Source of the DNA: an uncultured Saprospiraceae bacterium
Lineage (GTDB): Bacteria; Bacteroidota; Bacteroidia; Chitinophagales; Saprospiraceae
Reading direction: 5' to 3'
NCBI GenBank assembly: GCA_905479665.1
Contig: CAJQNM010000385.1
Location: forward strand, 1-19,609
Length of the DNA: 19,609 nt
Position numbers and translations under genes: made by a program
Shown here: in pieces, positions 7,814-15,318 of the stretch
Layout: every line of letters starts with the position of its first letter
How positions within the stretch are numbered: position 1 is the first letter of the stretch
The notes under the pieces: model-generated
Told to the model about the DNA's origin: nothing
What the model saw: the letters and a program-made list of their open reading frames with translations, nothing else
The model's database searches: none

Positions 7814-9316
7814 CTACTGCACTTCGCCCATCCATTTTCGCATAAACGGAGAGAGTGCGAGAAAAAATATCCCAGCTCCTACGGCAGTCATCACCATGGT
7901 CATAAAAAGATCAGGCATCTGTTGAACTTGTGAGGGATCGAATCTTCCAGCCACCAGGCCAGCGATCAAGTTTCCAAATGCTGTGCCGACAAACCAGATA
8001 CCCATCATCTGCCCCACAAATCGCTTGGGTGCCAATTTGGTCGTGGTGCTTAATCCCACTGGGCTCAGGCATAGCTCTCCTACTGTGTGCAGGAAGTAGG
8101 TGAAAATGAGAAAGAACATGGATGCTTGTGCTCCTTGGGTGACAATTTTGGCGCCATAGTACATCACCAGAAAGCCCAAGCCCAAAAAGATCAGGCCAAT
8201 GGCAAACTTGATGGGTGTGCGCGGGTTGAGATTGCGCTGTGCCAGTTTGATCCACAAGGCCCCAAATAGTGGCGCCAGTGTAATGATGAAAAATGAATTG
8301 ACGGATTGCAACCAGCTCGCCGGCATTTCCCATGAGCCTATGTCAAGAATGGTATACTGAGCTGCAAAGAGATTTAGTGCAGAACCTGCCTGCTCAAACC
8401 CTGACCAGAAGACAGCGGCACCCAGCACCAGAAGAAAAATGACAGCTATCTTCTTTTGTTCTGCTGCATTCAGACCACCAAAAAAGATGATGTACAAGAA
8501 GTAAAAAAGGATCACAATCGCGATGATGATCGAGACGGCTTGGGCGAGACCTACAGCAGTAAAAAGATCGATGCTGCCAGTCATCTGCAGGAAAGCCAGG
8601 GTCGCTACGGTTAAGACTGCCAAGCCAATGGCCATCGTATTGTTTCCACCACCTTCACCTCTCTCCGTATCATTCTGAATGTTGGGTGCAACACCAATCG
8701 TACCCAGTGTCTTGGGAGCAGTCAGCTTATACTGAATTAATCCTAAGATCATCCCAAAGCCCGCGAGGGCAAAACCGAGATGCCAATCTACTTTTTCGGC
8801 AAAGTAACCGCACAGCAGTGGTCCAAGAAATGCGCCGAGATTGATACCCATGTAAAAAATGCTAAACCCGGCATCACGCTTCGCACCCTTGTCCGTATAG
8901 AGCTCTCCGACACAGGTGCTGATGTTGGGTTTGAGCAAGCCGGTGCCAATCACAATAAATATCAGCCCGATGTAAAAGGTCCAGACTTGTGGAATGGCTA
9001 GAATAAAATGACCGATGGCAATGATAATTCCTCCGTACCAAATTGCACTGCGCTGACCAATGATGCGATCGGCAATCCACCCACCTGGCAGTGCAAGCAG
9101 ATATACTCCACATGTGTAAAGGCCATATACGGCCGCAGCTTTCCCAGCCGAAAAACCCAAGCCCCCATCCGCTGCAGCTGCTGTCATAAAAAGAATCAGC
9201 AGGGCGCGCATACCATAGTAGCTGAAGCGCTCCCACATCTCCGTAAAAAATAAGGTAGAAAGACCTTTGGGGTGTCCAAAAAATCCTTTCGTTGTGGTTG
9301 GGTCAAATGAAGCCAT
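7814..9316 (-). CDS. POT/PTR2-family proton-coupled di-/tripeptide transporter
   Basis: The 500-residue protein belongs to the proton-dependent oligopeptide transporter branch of the MFS and imports short peptides. It begins with GHPKGLSTLFFTEMWERFSY, which includes the ExxERFxYYG motif of helix 1 (Glu26, Glu29, Arg30, Tyr33, Tyr34) used in proton coupling. The PTR2 signature FSIFYMGINLGAFLGP lies near residue 160. Later FWSGFEQAGSALNLFA marks helix 7, and TVGELCLSPVGLS marks helix 10 with its conserved glutamate. About 14 hydrophobic segments are apparent, as in bacterial POTs. I chose ATG 9316 (MASFDPTTT) because the family begins close to this point. The TTG at 9343 would add nine unsupported residues. 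Confidence 0.95.
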   Translation of the reverse strand: MASFDPTTTKGFFGHPKGLSTLFFTEMWERFSYYGMRALLILFMTAAAADGGLGFSAGKAAAVYGLYTCGVYLLALPGGWIADRIIGQRSAIWYGGIIIAIGHFILAIPQVWTFYIGLIFIVIGTGLLKPNISTCVGELYTDKGAKRDAGFSIFYMGINLGAFLGPLLCGYFAEKVDWHLGFALAGFGMILGLIQYKLTAPKTLGTIGVAPNIQNDTERGEGGGNNTMAIGLAVLTVATLAFLQMTGSIDLFTAVGLAQAVSIIIAIVILFYFLYIIFFGGLNAAEQKKIAVIFLLVLGAAVFWSGFEQAGSALNLFAAQYTILDIGSWEMPASWLQSVNSFFIITLAPLFGALWIKLAQRNLNPRTPIKFAIGLIFLGLGFLVMYYGAKIVTQGAQASMFFLIFTYFLHTVGELCLSPVGLSTTTKLAPKRFVGQMMGIWFVGTAFGNLIAGLVAGRFDPSQVQQMPDLFMTMVMTAVGAGIFFLALSPFMRKWMGEVQ

Positions 9317-9456
9317 CTTCAGCAGTGCGTTTGTCTCCCTCAAAATAGGGATTTGCCACTGGCAAGTGAAAACTAATTAAGTTCGGGAGGACACTTATCC
9401 GCTCGGGTGTGACCAACTCCCAGCGCGCACCGTGCACGATAAAGTCGAGGGCGCTT

Positions 9457-10275
9457 TCAACGGATACTGGGCTTGAAGGGAAATTTAGCTCCCTGGTATG
9501 ACTTCAGTACGACCTTGACTGAGCCAACCGAGACCGGAGACTCGATCATGAGCGGGACGCGGTTTTCATCGTCAGATGCCCATACCTTCATCCCTTTGTT
9601 ATCCTTAAACACATCTCCCACTATGAGCTCTGGCTCGATGAGCAGGGTATTGCATTTACCCATGCCCTTGATGCGTTGCACTTCTGCTCCTTTGTAGACC
9701 AGATCCAAATCGTAGATTTTTTTGTCAAAATAGATACTGAGTGGCACCCTGCTATCATTTTCGAGTTTACGCACATCTAGATTGCGTACTTGATACAAGC
9801 AAGATAAAATGTCATGAACACAATGACCAATTTCGATCTCCGTCGTCTCACGCGATTCCATAGATTTTCCAATCTCAGAAACAGCCTTGAGGTTTTCGAA
9901 ATCATACTCGGTGTCGTCGTACTCACGGTATTTGCCTTCTTCGATTTTGCGCGAGGAGCGCATCGGTCTAAATGATTCTTTATCGACCACGCAGTCGTAT
10001 CGATCACGCACCTTAAAAAACCACTCATACGATCTAAACGTATTTCCAGTCGCTGACAAGTGAACCGAATCACCCATGTCATTGACTTTAAAAACGACTT
10101 CTCCCGCAGATAGCCAGATGAAATTCCAATTGTAGTAAACCTTGTAGACGATTTCCTCTCCATCTTGGAAAACTAGATTCTGGGGGGTACAGACGTCGAG
10201 ATCTACCGGTTCTGGAACCACAAAACTCATACCACTAAGGATGAGTAGAAGCAGTAGGTATTTATTTTTTTTCAA
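9457..10275 (-). CDS. Secreted DUF3108-domain protein
   Basis: This is a predicted periplasmic protein of the DUF3108 family, whose biochemical role is unknown. The diagnostic start of the domain is present: FQDGEEIVYKVYYNWNFIWL followed by SAGEVVFKV. Further beta-strand-rich stretches lead to FRPMRSSRKIEEG and the end GAKFPFKP. The frame is open to 10521, but the upstream part is not domain-like. I take the TTG at 10275 as the start because it gives MKKNKYLLLLLILSG, a standard signal peptide, and a 272-residue protein. An ATG at 10353 is the alternative and would put 26 extra residues in front. The gene is divergent from ruvC. The intervening region contains terminator-like hairpins that would lie in its leader. 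Confidence 0.85.
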   Translation of the reverse strand: MKKNKYLLLLLILSGMSFVVPEPVDLDVCTPQNLVFQDGEEIVYKVYYNWNFIWLSAGEVVFKVNDMGDSVHLSATGNTFRSYEWFFKVRDRYDCVVDKESFRPMRSSRKIEEGKYREYDDTEYDFENLKAVSEIGKSMESRETTEIEIGHCVHDILSCLYQVRNLDVRKLENDSRVPLSIYFDKKIYDLDLVYKGAEVQRIKGMGKCNTLLIEPELIVGDVFKDNKGMKVWASDDENRVPLMIESPVSVGSVKVVLKSYQGAKFPFKPSIR

Positions 10276-10410
10276 ACCCAAAAAATTCAGGACATCTGTT
10301 TTCAATAGCGTTGTATTCCGAGGAACGCGGGCAACAATACATTTATTACCCATATCAAATAACTGGATGACCGCAAAGTAAGTTCGTTTACTGTCAAGAA
10401 GTTCATTTCG

Positions 10411-10424
10411 GGAGGGGGACCTCC
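10411..10424. repeat. Short GC-rich inverted repeat upstream of the DUF3108 gene
   Basis: GGAGG at 10411-10415 pairs with CCTCC at 10420-10424 around a four-base GGGA loop. It lies between the hairpins at 10433-10530 and the ATG candidate at 10353. On the minus strand the CCTCC arm reads as GGAGG, a Shine-Dalgarno-like sequence, but no start codon lies at a suitable distance downstream of it. It is a compact hairpin without a T-tract. Confidence 0.4.
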
Positions 10425-10432
10425 TCGCGTAC

Positions 10433-10497
10433 AAAAAACCTGCGGCAACGGCAATGGCACTCCGGATTGCACCAAGGTAAGTGACCAAGTGGCCGCA
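10433..10497 (-). terminator. Second terminator-like hairpin (minus strand) with T6 tail
   Basis: TGCGGC at 10441-10446 is complementary to GCCGCA at 10492-10497 and encloses 45 bases. Inside, GCAAT (10451-10455) pairs with ATTGC (10466-10470). On the minus strand the outer stem is followed by GG and then six T (10438-10433). The geometry fits an intrinsic terminator or attenuator, or the base of a small structured RNA, with the large loop making it atypical. It lies directly after the T-tract of the hairpin at 10501-10530 and in the likely leader of the DUF3108 gene. Confidence 0.4.
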
Positions 10498-10530
10498 AAA
10501 AAAAGAGGCCGTTAGAGACACGCCTCTTTT
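10493..10530 (-). terminator. Intrinsic-terminator-like hairpin between DUF3108 gene and ruvC
   Basis: AAAAGAGGC at 10501-10509 is a perfect 9-base inverted repeat of GCCTCTTTT at 10522-10530, with a 12-base loop. On the minus strand the stem runs into a T-tract of eight (10504-10497 including stem bases), the form of a Rho-independent terminator. On the plus strand only four T follow. It sits about 60 bases upstream of the ruvC start and 220 bases upstream of the chosen DUF3108 start, so on the minus strand it would stop transcripts before they reach that gene. Confidence 0.6.
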
Positions 10531-10591
10531 CTAAAATTCGGATTTGAGTGTTTGAAAAACATATGACACCATTTTTCAATATATTGCTCGC

Positions 10592-11143
10592 ATGGAGGGT
10601 AAGATCGTGGTGGGGATAGATCCAGGTACAAATGTGTTGGGATTTTCGGTTGTAAAGCAAGTTGGTTCAAATATCGAATTGATGGAAATGGGTGTGGTCA
10701 ACATGCGCAAATTCAAAACCCACCAAGACAAGTTGCTGCACATATTTCAGTCGGTGGCAAAAATTATTCTGAAATATCGGCCGGCAGAAATGGCAGTAGA
10801 AGCTCCTTTTTACGGCAAGAATCCACAATCTATGTTGAAATTAGGAAGGGCTCAGGGAGTGGCGATTGCCGCCGCTCTCACTCGTGAAATCAAGGTCTTT
10901 GAATATGCGCCAAAAAAAATCAAGCTGTCAATAACCGGTTCAGGCAATGCTTCTAAAGAACAGGTTGCTGCCATGCTTAAGCACCTCGTGATTGGAGATA
11001 CTGATCATGCGTTCCTTGACGCAAGTGATGCACTGGCGACGGCAGTGTGCCACTGCTATCAAAACAAACTCGATGCCGGACCAAGCAACTTTACCGATTG
11101 GAGTGCGTACATCAAAGAAAATCCGGGCAAGGTCAAGTCATAA
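10592..11143 (+). CDS. ruvC: Crossover junction endodeoxyribonuclease RuvC
   Basis: RuvC is the dimeric Holliday-junction resolvase that works with RuvAB. The RNase H-like fold begins with GIDPGTNVLGFSVV, giving catalytic Asp10. The remaining acidic residues are Glu70 in AVEAPFYGKNPQ, and Asp143 and Asp146 in LDASDALATAVCH. The FYGKNPQSMLKLGRAQG segment carries the conserved wedge and helix residues. At 183 residues it is full length, and the ATG at 10592 places the first strand correctly. The gene is divergent from the DUF3108 gene and is not next to ruvA or ruvB here. After the stop there is a 99-base gap with a small hairpin before the padR gene. Confidence 0.96.
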   Translation: MEGKIVVGIDPGTNVLGFSVVKQVGSNIELMEMGVVNMRKFKTHQDKLLHIFQSVAKIILKYRPAEMAVEAPFYGKNPQSMLKLGRAQGVAIAAALTREIKVFEYAPKKIKLSITGSGNASKEQVAAMLKHLVIGDTDHAFLDASDALATAVCHCYQNKLDAGPSNFTDWSAYIKENPGKVKS

Positions 11144-11156
11144 ACCCCACACCTAT

Positions 11157-11179
11157 TCGGTCGGTTGCTCGCTGACCGA
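11157..11179. repeat. Small inverted repeat between ruvC and padR
   Basis: TCGGTC at 11157-11162 is complementary to GACCGA at 11174-11179 with an 11-base loop. A second copy of the left arm (TCGGT, 11161-11165) can pair with the same right arm, so two alternative stems exist. No T-tract follows. It may be a weak end-of-transcript structure for ruvC or an operator near the PadR gene. PadR proteins bind inverted repeats in their own promoters, but the usual ATGTxxxxACAT-like pattern is not seen. Confidence 0.3.
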
Positions 11180-11242
11180 GCCAAAGTAGATGCGTCTTTG
11201 AGGACTTTTGTCTACCTTCAATACTACAAATAGGAAATAACT

Positions 11243-11572
11243 ATGAAAAAATACCCTCTCGGGGAGTTTGAGGAAGTAGTCCTGCTCACTGTTGGAGTAT
11301 TGTATGATGAAGCCTATGGCGTGGCCATCAAGGATGAAATCGAAGACCAATTGGAGCGCAAGGTGAGTGTGGGTGCACTGCAAGCGGCCTTACACCGCAT
11401 GCAAGAAAAAGGATATCTCCGATCCCGCACTGGACCTGGCGGTTCGGCAAGGGGCGGCCGACCCAAGCGATTTTTCGCGATTACTGCACATGGCAAACAA
11501 GCCCTGACACACAGTAAACAAGTTCGTGAGTCTCTGTGGAATCAGATTCCTCCCCTAGCATGGGACGTATGA
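11243..11572 (+). CDS. PadR-family transcriptional regulator
   Basis: A 109-residue winged-helix protein of the PadR family. It begins LGEFEEVVLLTVGVLYDEAY, the characteristic first helix, and continues with a recognition-helix region ending VSVGALQAALHRMQEKGYL. The wing is RPKRFFAITAHGKQAL, which matches the family 'rrkyY.iT..G...l' pattern. It is of the short type without a C-terminal dimerisation coiled coil beyond about residue 100. The TGA at 11570-11572 overlaps the ATG of the permease gene, and this regulator-permease pairing recurs in Bacteroidota and Acidobacteriota genomes. It probably represses its own operon and responds to a signal connected with the permease. Confidence 0.93.
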   Translation: MKKYPLGEFEEVVLLTVGVLYDEAYGVAIKDEIEDQLERKVSVGALQAALHRMQEKGYLRSRTGPGGSARGGRPKRFFAITAHGKQALTHSKQVRESLWNQIPPLAWDV

Positions 11573-14226
11573 TCTCCTTTAAACAGATTGCGGATAGGTT
11601 TCTCGCTTGGTTTTGTAGATCTGAACTCTACGACGACATCCAGGGTGATCTCGATGAACTTCATGATCGGACTGCCTCAAAACATGGATCATTCATTCGC
11701 AATTTCCAACATTGTTGGTCGGTACTTTCACTGCTGAGACCTGGCATTATTCGCCCTGATTTGTTTTCCACTATTCTATCAAATAGAGCTATGATCAAGT
11801 TGCATTTTATCACAGCCAAGCGCAACATCTTGCGCAATCGGGCTTACTCTCTCATCAACGTCTTTGGCTTGGCATTAGGCATTGCTGCCTGCCTCGCTAT
11901 TCTCTGTTATTCACAATTCGAGCGGAGTTATGATCGGGATCATCCAAACGTCGATCGCCTATTTCGCGTCAATCAAACTGCCATTTGGAACCCAGATGGT
12001 GGGATCATGGGCTCTACACCTCCCCCTGTGGCAAAGCTCCTGAAGGATCAATTTGTCGAAATTGAAGATGCCACGCGGATCAACACTCCCCAGGTGGATA
12101 TCGTGCGCTATCAAGAGCCTTCCGGAACAATGTTGGCTTTTAACGAAGAGAACATCTTGGCGGCAGATAGCAACTTCTTCGATTTCTTTCATGTCCCACT
12201 CCTTGCTGGAAAACCTGAGGCCGCTCTTCAGGGACCGAATAAAGTTGTGTTATCACAAGAAGCTGCTGAACGGTATTTCGGCACGACCTCCTGTCTTGAC
12301 GAGGTGCTGCTTTTTGGTCACGATAGAAAGCCAGTGATTGTTTCTGGGGTTGCGGCTGCTCAGCCAGAAAACCATCATTTCCATTTTGATTTTCTCTGGT
12401 CGATGCCTACCAATCCCAATGTGAAAGAATTTGACTGGAGCTACATCTGGACGCAAATGGCCACATATGTGCGCCTGGTACCTGGTGCTCAACCTCTTGA
12501 GCTCGAGGCAAAGTTCAAACCGCTAGCAGATGCTCACGTGCAACCATCGTTCTCTCGACTGGGTATGGACTACCATGAATTCGCCAAAGCTAAGGGTGGG
12601 TGGAATTTCTACCTGCAGCCTGTGCCGGATATTCATTTGCATTCTGCCCACGTAGGAAATCGCATCGGACCCATCGGAGATGGTCAGATGGTGAGCCTCT
12701 TGAGCTATGTAGTTTTTTTGGTGCTCATCATAGCCGTGCTCAATTTTGTCAACATTTCGACTGCTCGTGCGAGTACTCGAAGTAAGGAAGTCGGGGTAAA
12801 GAAAACCCTGGGAGCTGGATCAAGTACTATGGTGAGCCAGTTCCTGGTGGAATCTATCACCGTTGTCATCTTATCCGCCCTGTTGGCACTTCCATTACTC
12901 TACCTCCTCGCTTTAGGCATTCATTTTGCAGCCGATATCCGCATTCCCATCGAAACCCTAGTTGATTCCCGTTTCATACCGATCTACCTTGGCTTTCCTC
13001 TTCTATTGGGAGTAACTGCAGGCCTCTATCCTGCCCTTCAATATTCTCGAATTCAGCCAATTGGGGTTTTGAAAAGCATGGCTGTCGGCTCTGGACCAAA
13101 ATCTAAGTTTCGCCAGATCCTGGTGATCATTCAATTTACCATCGCGATCGCATTGATGAGTGGTGCGATATTGTTGCATCGTCAAATGGACTTCCTGCAG
13201 GAAAAGAACTTGGGATTCGATCGGGAAAATGTGCTGGTTGTAAACAATGCCTCACAACTAGGGGATCAACTGCATTCATTTAGAGATGAAGTGGCAAAGT
13301 TTAGTGGAGTGGCATCAGCCAGTCTTTCTATGGATGTACCTGGGCGCGGATCCTGGGAAGACATTTATGAACGCCAGGGGTCAGAGCAGAAACTCTCCAT
13401 CAGCCAATACAAAGTTGATGACGCCTTCATGAAGACCCTTGGTCTTGAAATGGTAAAAGGTCGAAACTTTGATCGAGACCGGCCAGCCGACCTCAATGGA
13501 TTGATCATCAATGAGACCACCGAGCAGTCGTTTGGGTGGGAAGATGGAGCGTTGGGAAAACACATAGTATATCCGGGCTACCCACACGAGCTCACTGTAA
13601 TCGGGGTGATGAAAGACTTTCATTTTCAATCTTTACGTCAACCTATTGGGCCGGTAATGTTCTTTCATCTCGATTCAGATATGTGGGGTGATCAACGTCT
13701 ACTCAACATCAAGTATCGCCAAGCCGATCAGCAAGTCGTCCTTAAACAAGTAGAACAGTTGTGGACTGACATGGCTGGAGATGGTCCTTTCTCCTACAGC
13801 TTTTATGACGAAGAACTTCAGATGCAATACCAGCAGGAGCAACAGGCATCAAGCCTCCTTTCGATTTTTACTGGCTTCTCCATCTTTATCGCTGTTCTTG
13901 GCCTGGTGGGTCTGCTTGCTTTCAGTGCCCAGCAACGTCGTCGCGAAATCGGGATACGCAAGGTACTTGGGGCTTCCATTTGGCAAGTATACCTTATGCT
14001 CAACCGTCAATACCTACTGCTGTTTTTCTTTTCACTATTGCTGGCGGTGCCTTTGGCCTGGAAATCTATGTCAGACTGGCTGCAGACCTTTGCCTACCAT
14101 GTCGAAATTCAGGCCAATCTTTTTATTTGGGCAGGAGCCATCGTAATTCTGATTTCTATCCTGAGTGTCTCTTACCTTTCGATACGGGCTGCAACGATGA
14201 ATTTGGCAGATGAACTGAAGGACTAA
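11569..14226 (+). CDS. FtsX-like ABC transporter permease with N-terminal permease prefix domain
   Basis: The 885-residue protein is an inner-membrane MacB/FtsX-type permease with two periplasmic domains and about eight membrane segments. The first 60 residues (FLAWFCRSELYDDIQGDLDELHD) form the soluble permease prefix domain. TM1 lies near 95-115, then a MacB-like periplasmic domain to about 370, and the first FtsX block near 377-535 with RSKEVGVKKTLGAG. A second periplasmic domain follows to about 755, and the second FtsX block near 762-873 with RRREIGIRKVLGAS. These Gly-Ala-rich motifs contact the ATPase in related systems, but no ABC ATPase gene is in the window. I chose ATG 11569 because it overlaps the padR stop as ATGA. 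Longer starts at 11536 or 11560 are possible. Confidence 0.95.
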   Translation: MISFKQIADRFLAWFCRSELYDDIQGDLDELHDRTASKHGSFIRNFQHCWSVLSLLRPGIIRPDLFSTILSNRAMIKLHFITAKRNILRNRAYSLINVFGLALGIAACLAILCYSQFERSYDRDHPNVDRLFRVNQTAIWNPDGGIMGSTPPPVAKLLKDQFVEIEDATRINTPQVDIVRYQEPSGTMLAFNEENILAADSNFFDFFHVPLLAGKPEAALQGPNKVVLSQEAAERYFGTTSCLDEVLLFGHDRKPVIVSGVAAAQPENHHFHFDFLWSMPTNPNVKEFDWSYIWTQMATYVRLVPGAQPLELEAKFKPLADAHVQPSFSRLGMDYHEFAKAKGGWNFYLQPVPDIHLHSAHVGNRIGPIGDGQMVSLLSYVVFLVLIIAVLNFVNISTARASTRSKEVGVKKTLGAGSSTMVSQFLVESITVVILSALLALPLLYLLALGIHFAADIRIPIETLVDSRFIPIYLGFPLLLGVTAGLYPALQYSRIQPIGVLKSMAVGSGPKSKFRQILVIIQFTIAIALMSGAILLHRQMDFLQEKNLGFDRENVLVVNNASQLGDQLHSFRDEVAKFSGVASASLSMDVPGRGSWEDIYERQGSEQKLSISQYKVDDAFMKTLGLEMVKGRNFDRDRPADLNGLIINETTEQSFGWEDGALGKHIVYPGYPHELTVIGVMKDFHFQSLRQPIGPVMFFHLDSDMWGDQRLLNIKYRQADQQVVLKQVEQLWTDMAGDGPFSYSFYDEELQMQYQQEQQASSLLSIFTGFSIFIAVLGLVGLLAFSAQQRRREIGIRKVLGASIWQVYLMLNRQYLLLFFFSLLLAVPLAWKSMSDWLQTFAYHVEIQANLFIWAGAIVILISILSVSYLSIRAATMNLADELKD

Positions 14227-14227
14227 A

Positions 14228-14728
14228 CTACCCCAGATCCTGCCCTTCGTAGTATCCTGTCTGTCGACCAGTCAGCATTTTGACCAAGAACGTGGCCTGC
14301 CCTACATGATACGAAAAGTGCTCAGTGACATGCACGAGGACGGCAAGGCCTGTTTCGCGGTACCCCTGAACATCATACTCTTTGAGTAAGTCCTCAGGCT
14401 CAATCCTTTTGAAGATACCTTCCAAATCGGTCTGCAGCTCACTGACCAGACGAAGGAGGTGTGCTTTGGGAAGTGGCCCCGATTCCGCAAACTCTGACGA
14501 TCTTTTGCGATCATCGTTGCGACCCCCAAAAGTAGTGCCCATCCACTGACGTGTATTGCCTTTGAGATGAAGCACGAGATTTCCCAAACTATTTGATACT
14601 TGATTTGGTCTTGACCATATCTGCTCTTCTGAGAGCATCGAGATACTCTTGATCAATCTCGGGAAGCACTCGCCAAAAAGCCGGCGATCAATTTCACTGA
14701 GAAATAACGCAGCGATATCATTTTCCAT
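14228..14728 (-). CDS. DinB/YfiT-fold protein (DUF1572-like)
   Basis: A 166-residue four-helix-bundle protein of the DinB superfamily, which binds a divalent metal through three histidines. Candidate ligands are the histidine in NLVLHLKGNTRQW (about residue 54) and those in HVTEHFSYHVGQ near residue 132-141. The phrase SLGNLVLHLKGN is typical of the DUF1572 branch. Some DinB-fold proteins are thiol transferases or mycothiol/bacillithiol-dependent enzymes, and the activity here is unknown. It is the last gene of a minus-strand cluster, 56 bases after the epimerase family gene. It converges with the permease gene, leaving one base between the two stop codons and no room for a terminator. Confidence 0.9.
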   Translation of the reverse strand: MENDIAALFLSEIDRRLFGECFPRLIKSISMLSEEQIWSRPNQVSNSLGNLVLHLKGNTRQWMGTTFGGRNDDRKRSSEFAESGPLPKAHLLRLVSELQTDLEGIFKRIEPEDLLKEYDVQGYRETGLAVLVHVTEHFSYHVGQATFLVKMLTGRQTGYYEGQDLG

Positions 14729-14784
14729 GGTCGATCTCTCTCATAAAAGCTATCCTTCTAATCTGTTTCATCTCAATTCTCTAC

Positions 14785-15318
14785 TCACCATCCTTTGGCA
14801 TCGCCAAAGCTATACGGTATTTGGTCCGTATCTATGGGCAGCCGATATTTATCTGGATTTGCGTGATCATATGGTTCGGTCGGAAAGTTCATGAGTACCA
14901 CTTCCTTCATTCCAACATTATGATCCGCATGCCAAATCCCTGCAGGGATATTCACCAACCTCCGATTATATTCAGACAAAGTAACTTTGGAGAGCAGACC
15001 ATATGTGGAGGATTCAGGACGAGTATCATAGAGGATGACATCCATGTGCCCAAACATAATACAGTATCGATCTTCGTGTAGTTTGTGCATCGCCCACCCC
15101 TTTACAATACCAGGGTACATTGTGGTCATATAGGCATATTTCAAAGGTTTGTCATCCCATGTCCATCGCTCATCAAACATCTCAAATAACTGTCCACGTC
15201 CATCAACATGGGTCGGTATCTCCCTAAAGGAAACCCCCTCAGGCAATTCCTGGATCATCTGGCCATGGGTGGTCACAGACTGAGGGTCTTTAACGAAGTC
15301 AGTCAGCTCTTTGGTCAT
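14785..15318 (-). CDS. RmlC-like cupin, dTDP-4-dehydrorhamnose 3,5-epimerase family
   Basis: A 177-residue cupin of the RmlC superfamily. The segment IVKGWAMHKLHEDRYCIMFG holds the family's catalytic-type histidine (His78, in the position of the LRGLHxQ motif), and FREIPTHVDGRGQLFEMF is the family's N-terminal strand. IPAGIWHADHN and NFPTEPYDHANPDKYRL form the C-terminal part of the fold. RmlC itself makes dTDP-L-rhamnose precursors, but related members act on other nucleotide sugars, so I assign only the family. Its ATG lies 20 bases inside the end of the glycosyltransferase gene, indicating translational coupling and a shared role in making a surface glycan. No other rhamnose-pathway gene (rmlA, rmlB, rmlD) is nearby. 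Confidence 0.88.
   Translation of the reverse strand: MTKELTDFVKDPQSVTTHGQMIQELPEGVSFREIPTHVDGRGQLFEMFDERWTWDDKPLKYAYMTTMYPGIVKGWAMHKLHEDRYCIMFGHMDVILYDTRPESSTYGLLSKVTLSEYNRRLVNIPAGIWHADHNVGMKEVVLMNFPTEPYDHANPDKYRLPIDTDQIPYSFGDAKGW

Noticed and set aside
9353..9365. TTGCC-ACT-GGCAA inverted repeat upstream of the POT gene
   Set aside because: A 5-base stem is expected often by chance; no T-tract, no conserved operator pattern and no promoter pair around it.
10374..10397. Possible promoter (TTG ... TTACTTTG) on minus, upstream of the DUF3108 gene
   Set aside because: The -7 box mismatches TAnnTTTG at its second base and the spacer is 13 bases, too short for the Bacteroidota pattern.
11959..12492. 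Overlapping minus- and plus-strand ORFs within the permease gene
   Set aside because: All are alternative frames of the 885-residue permease, which shows family motifs throughout.
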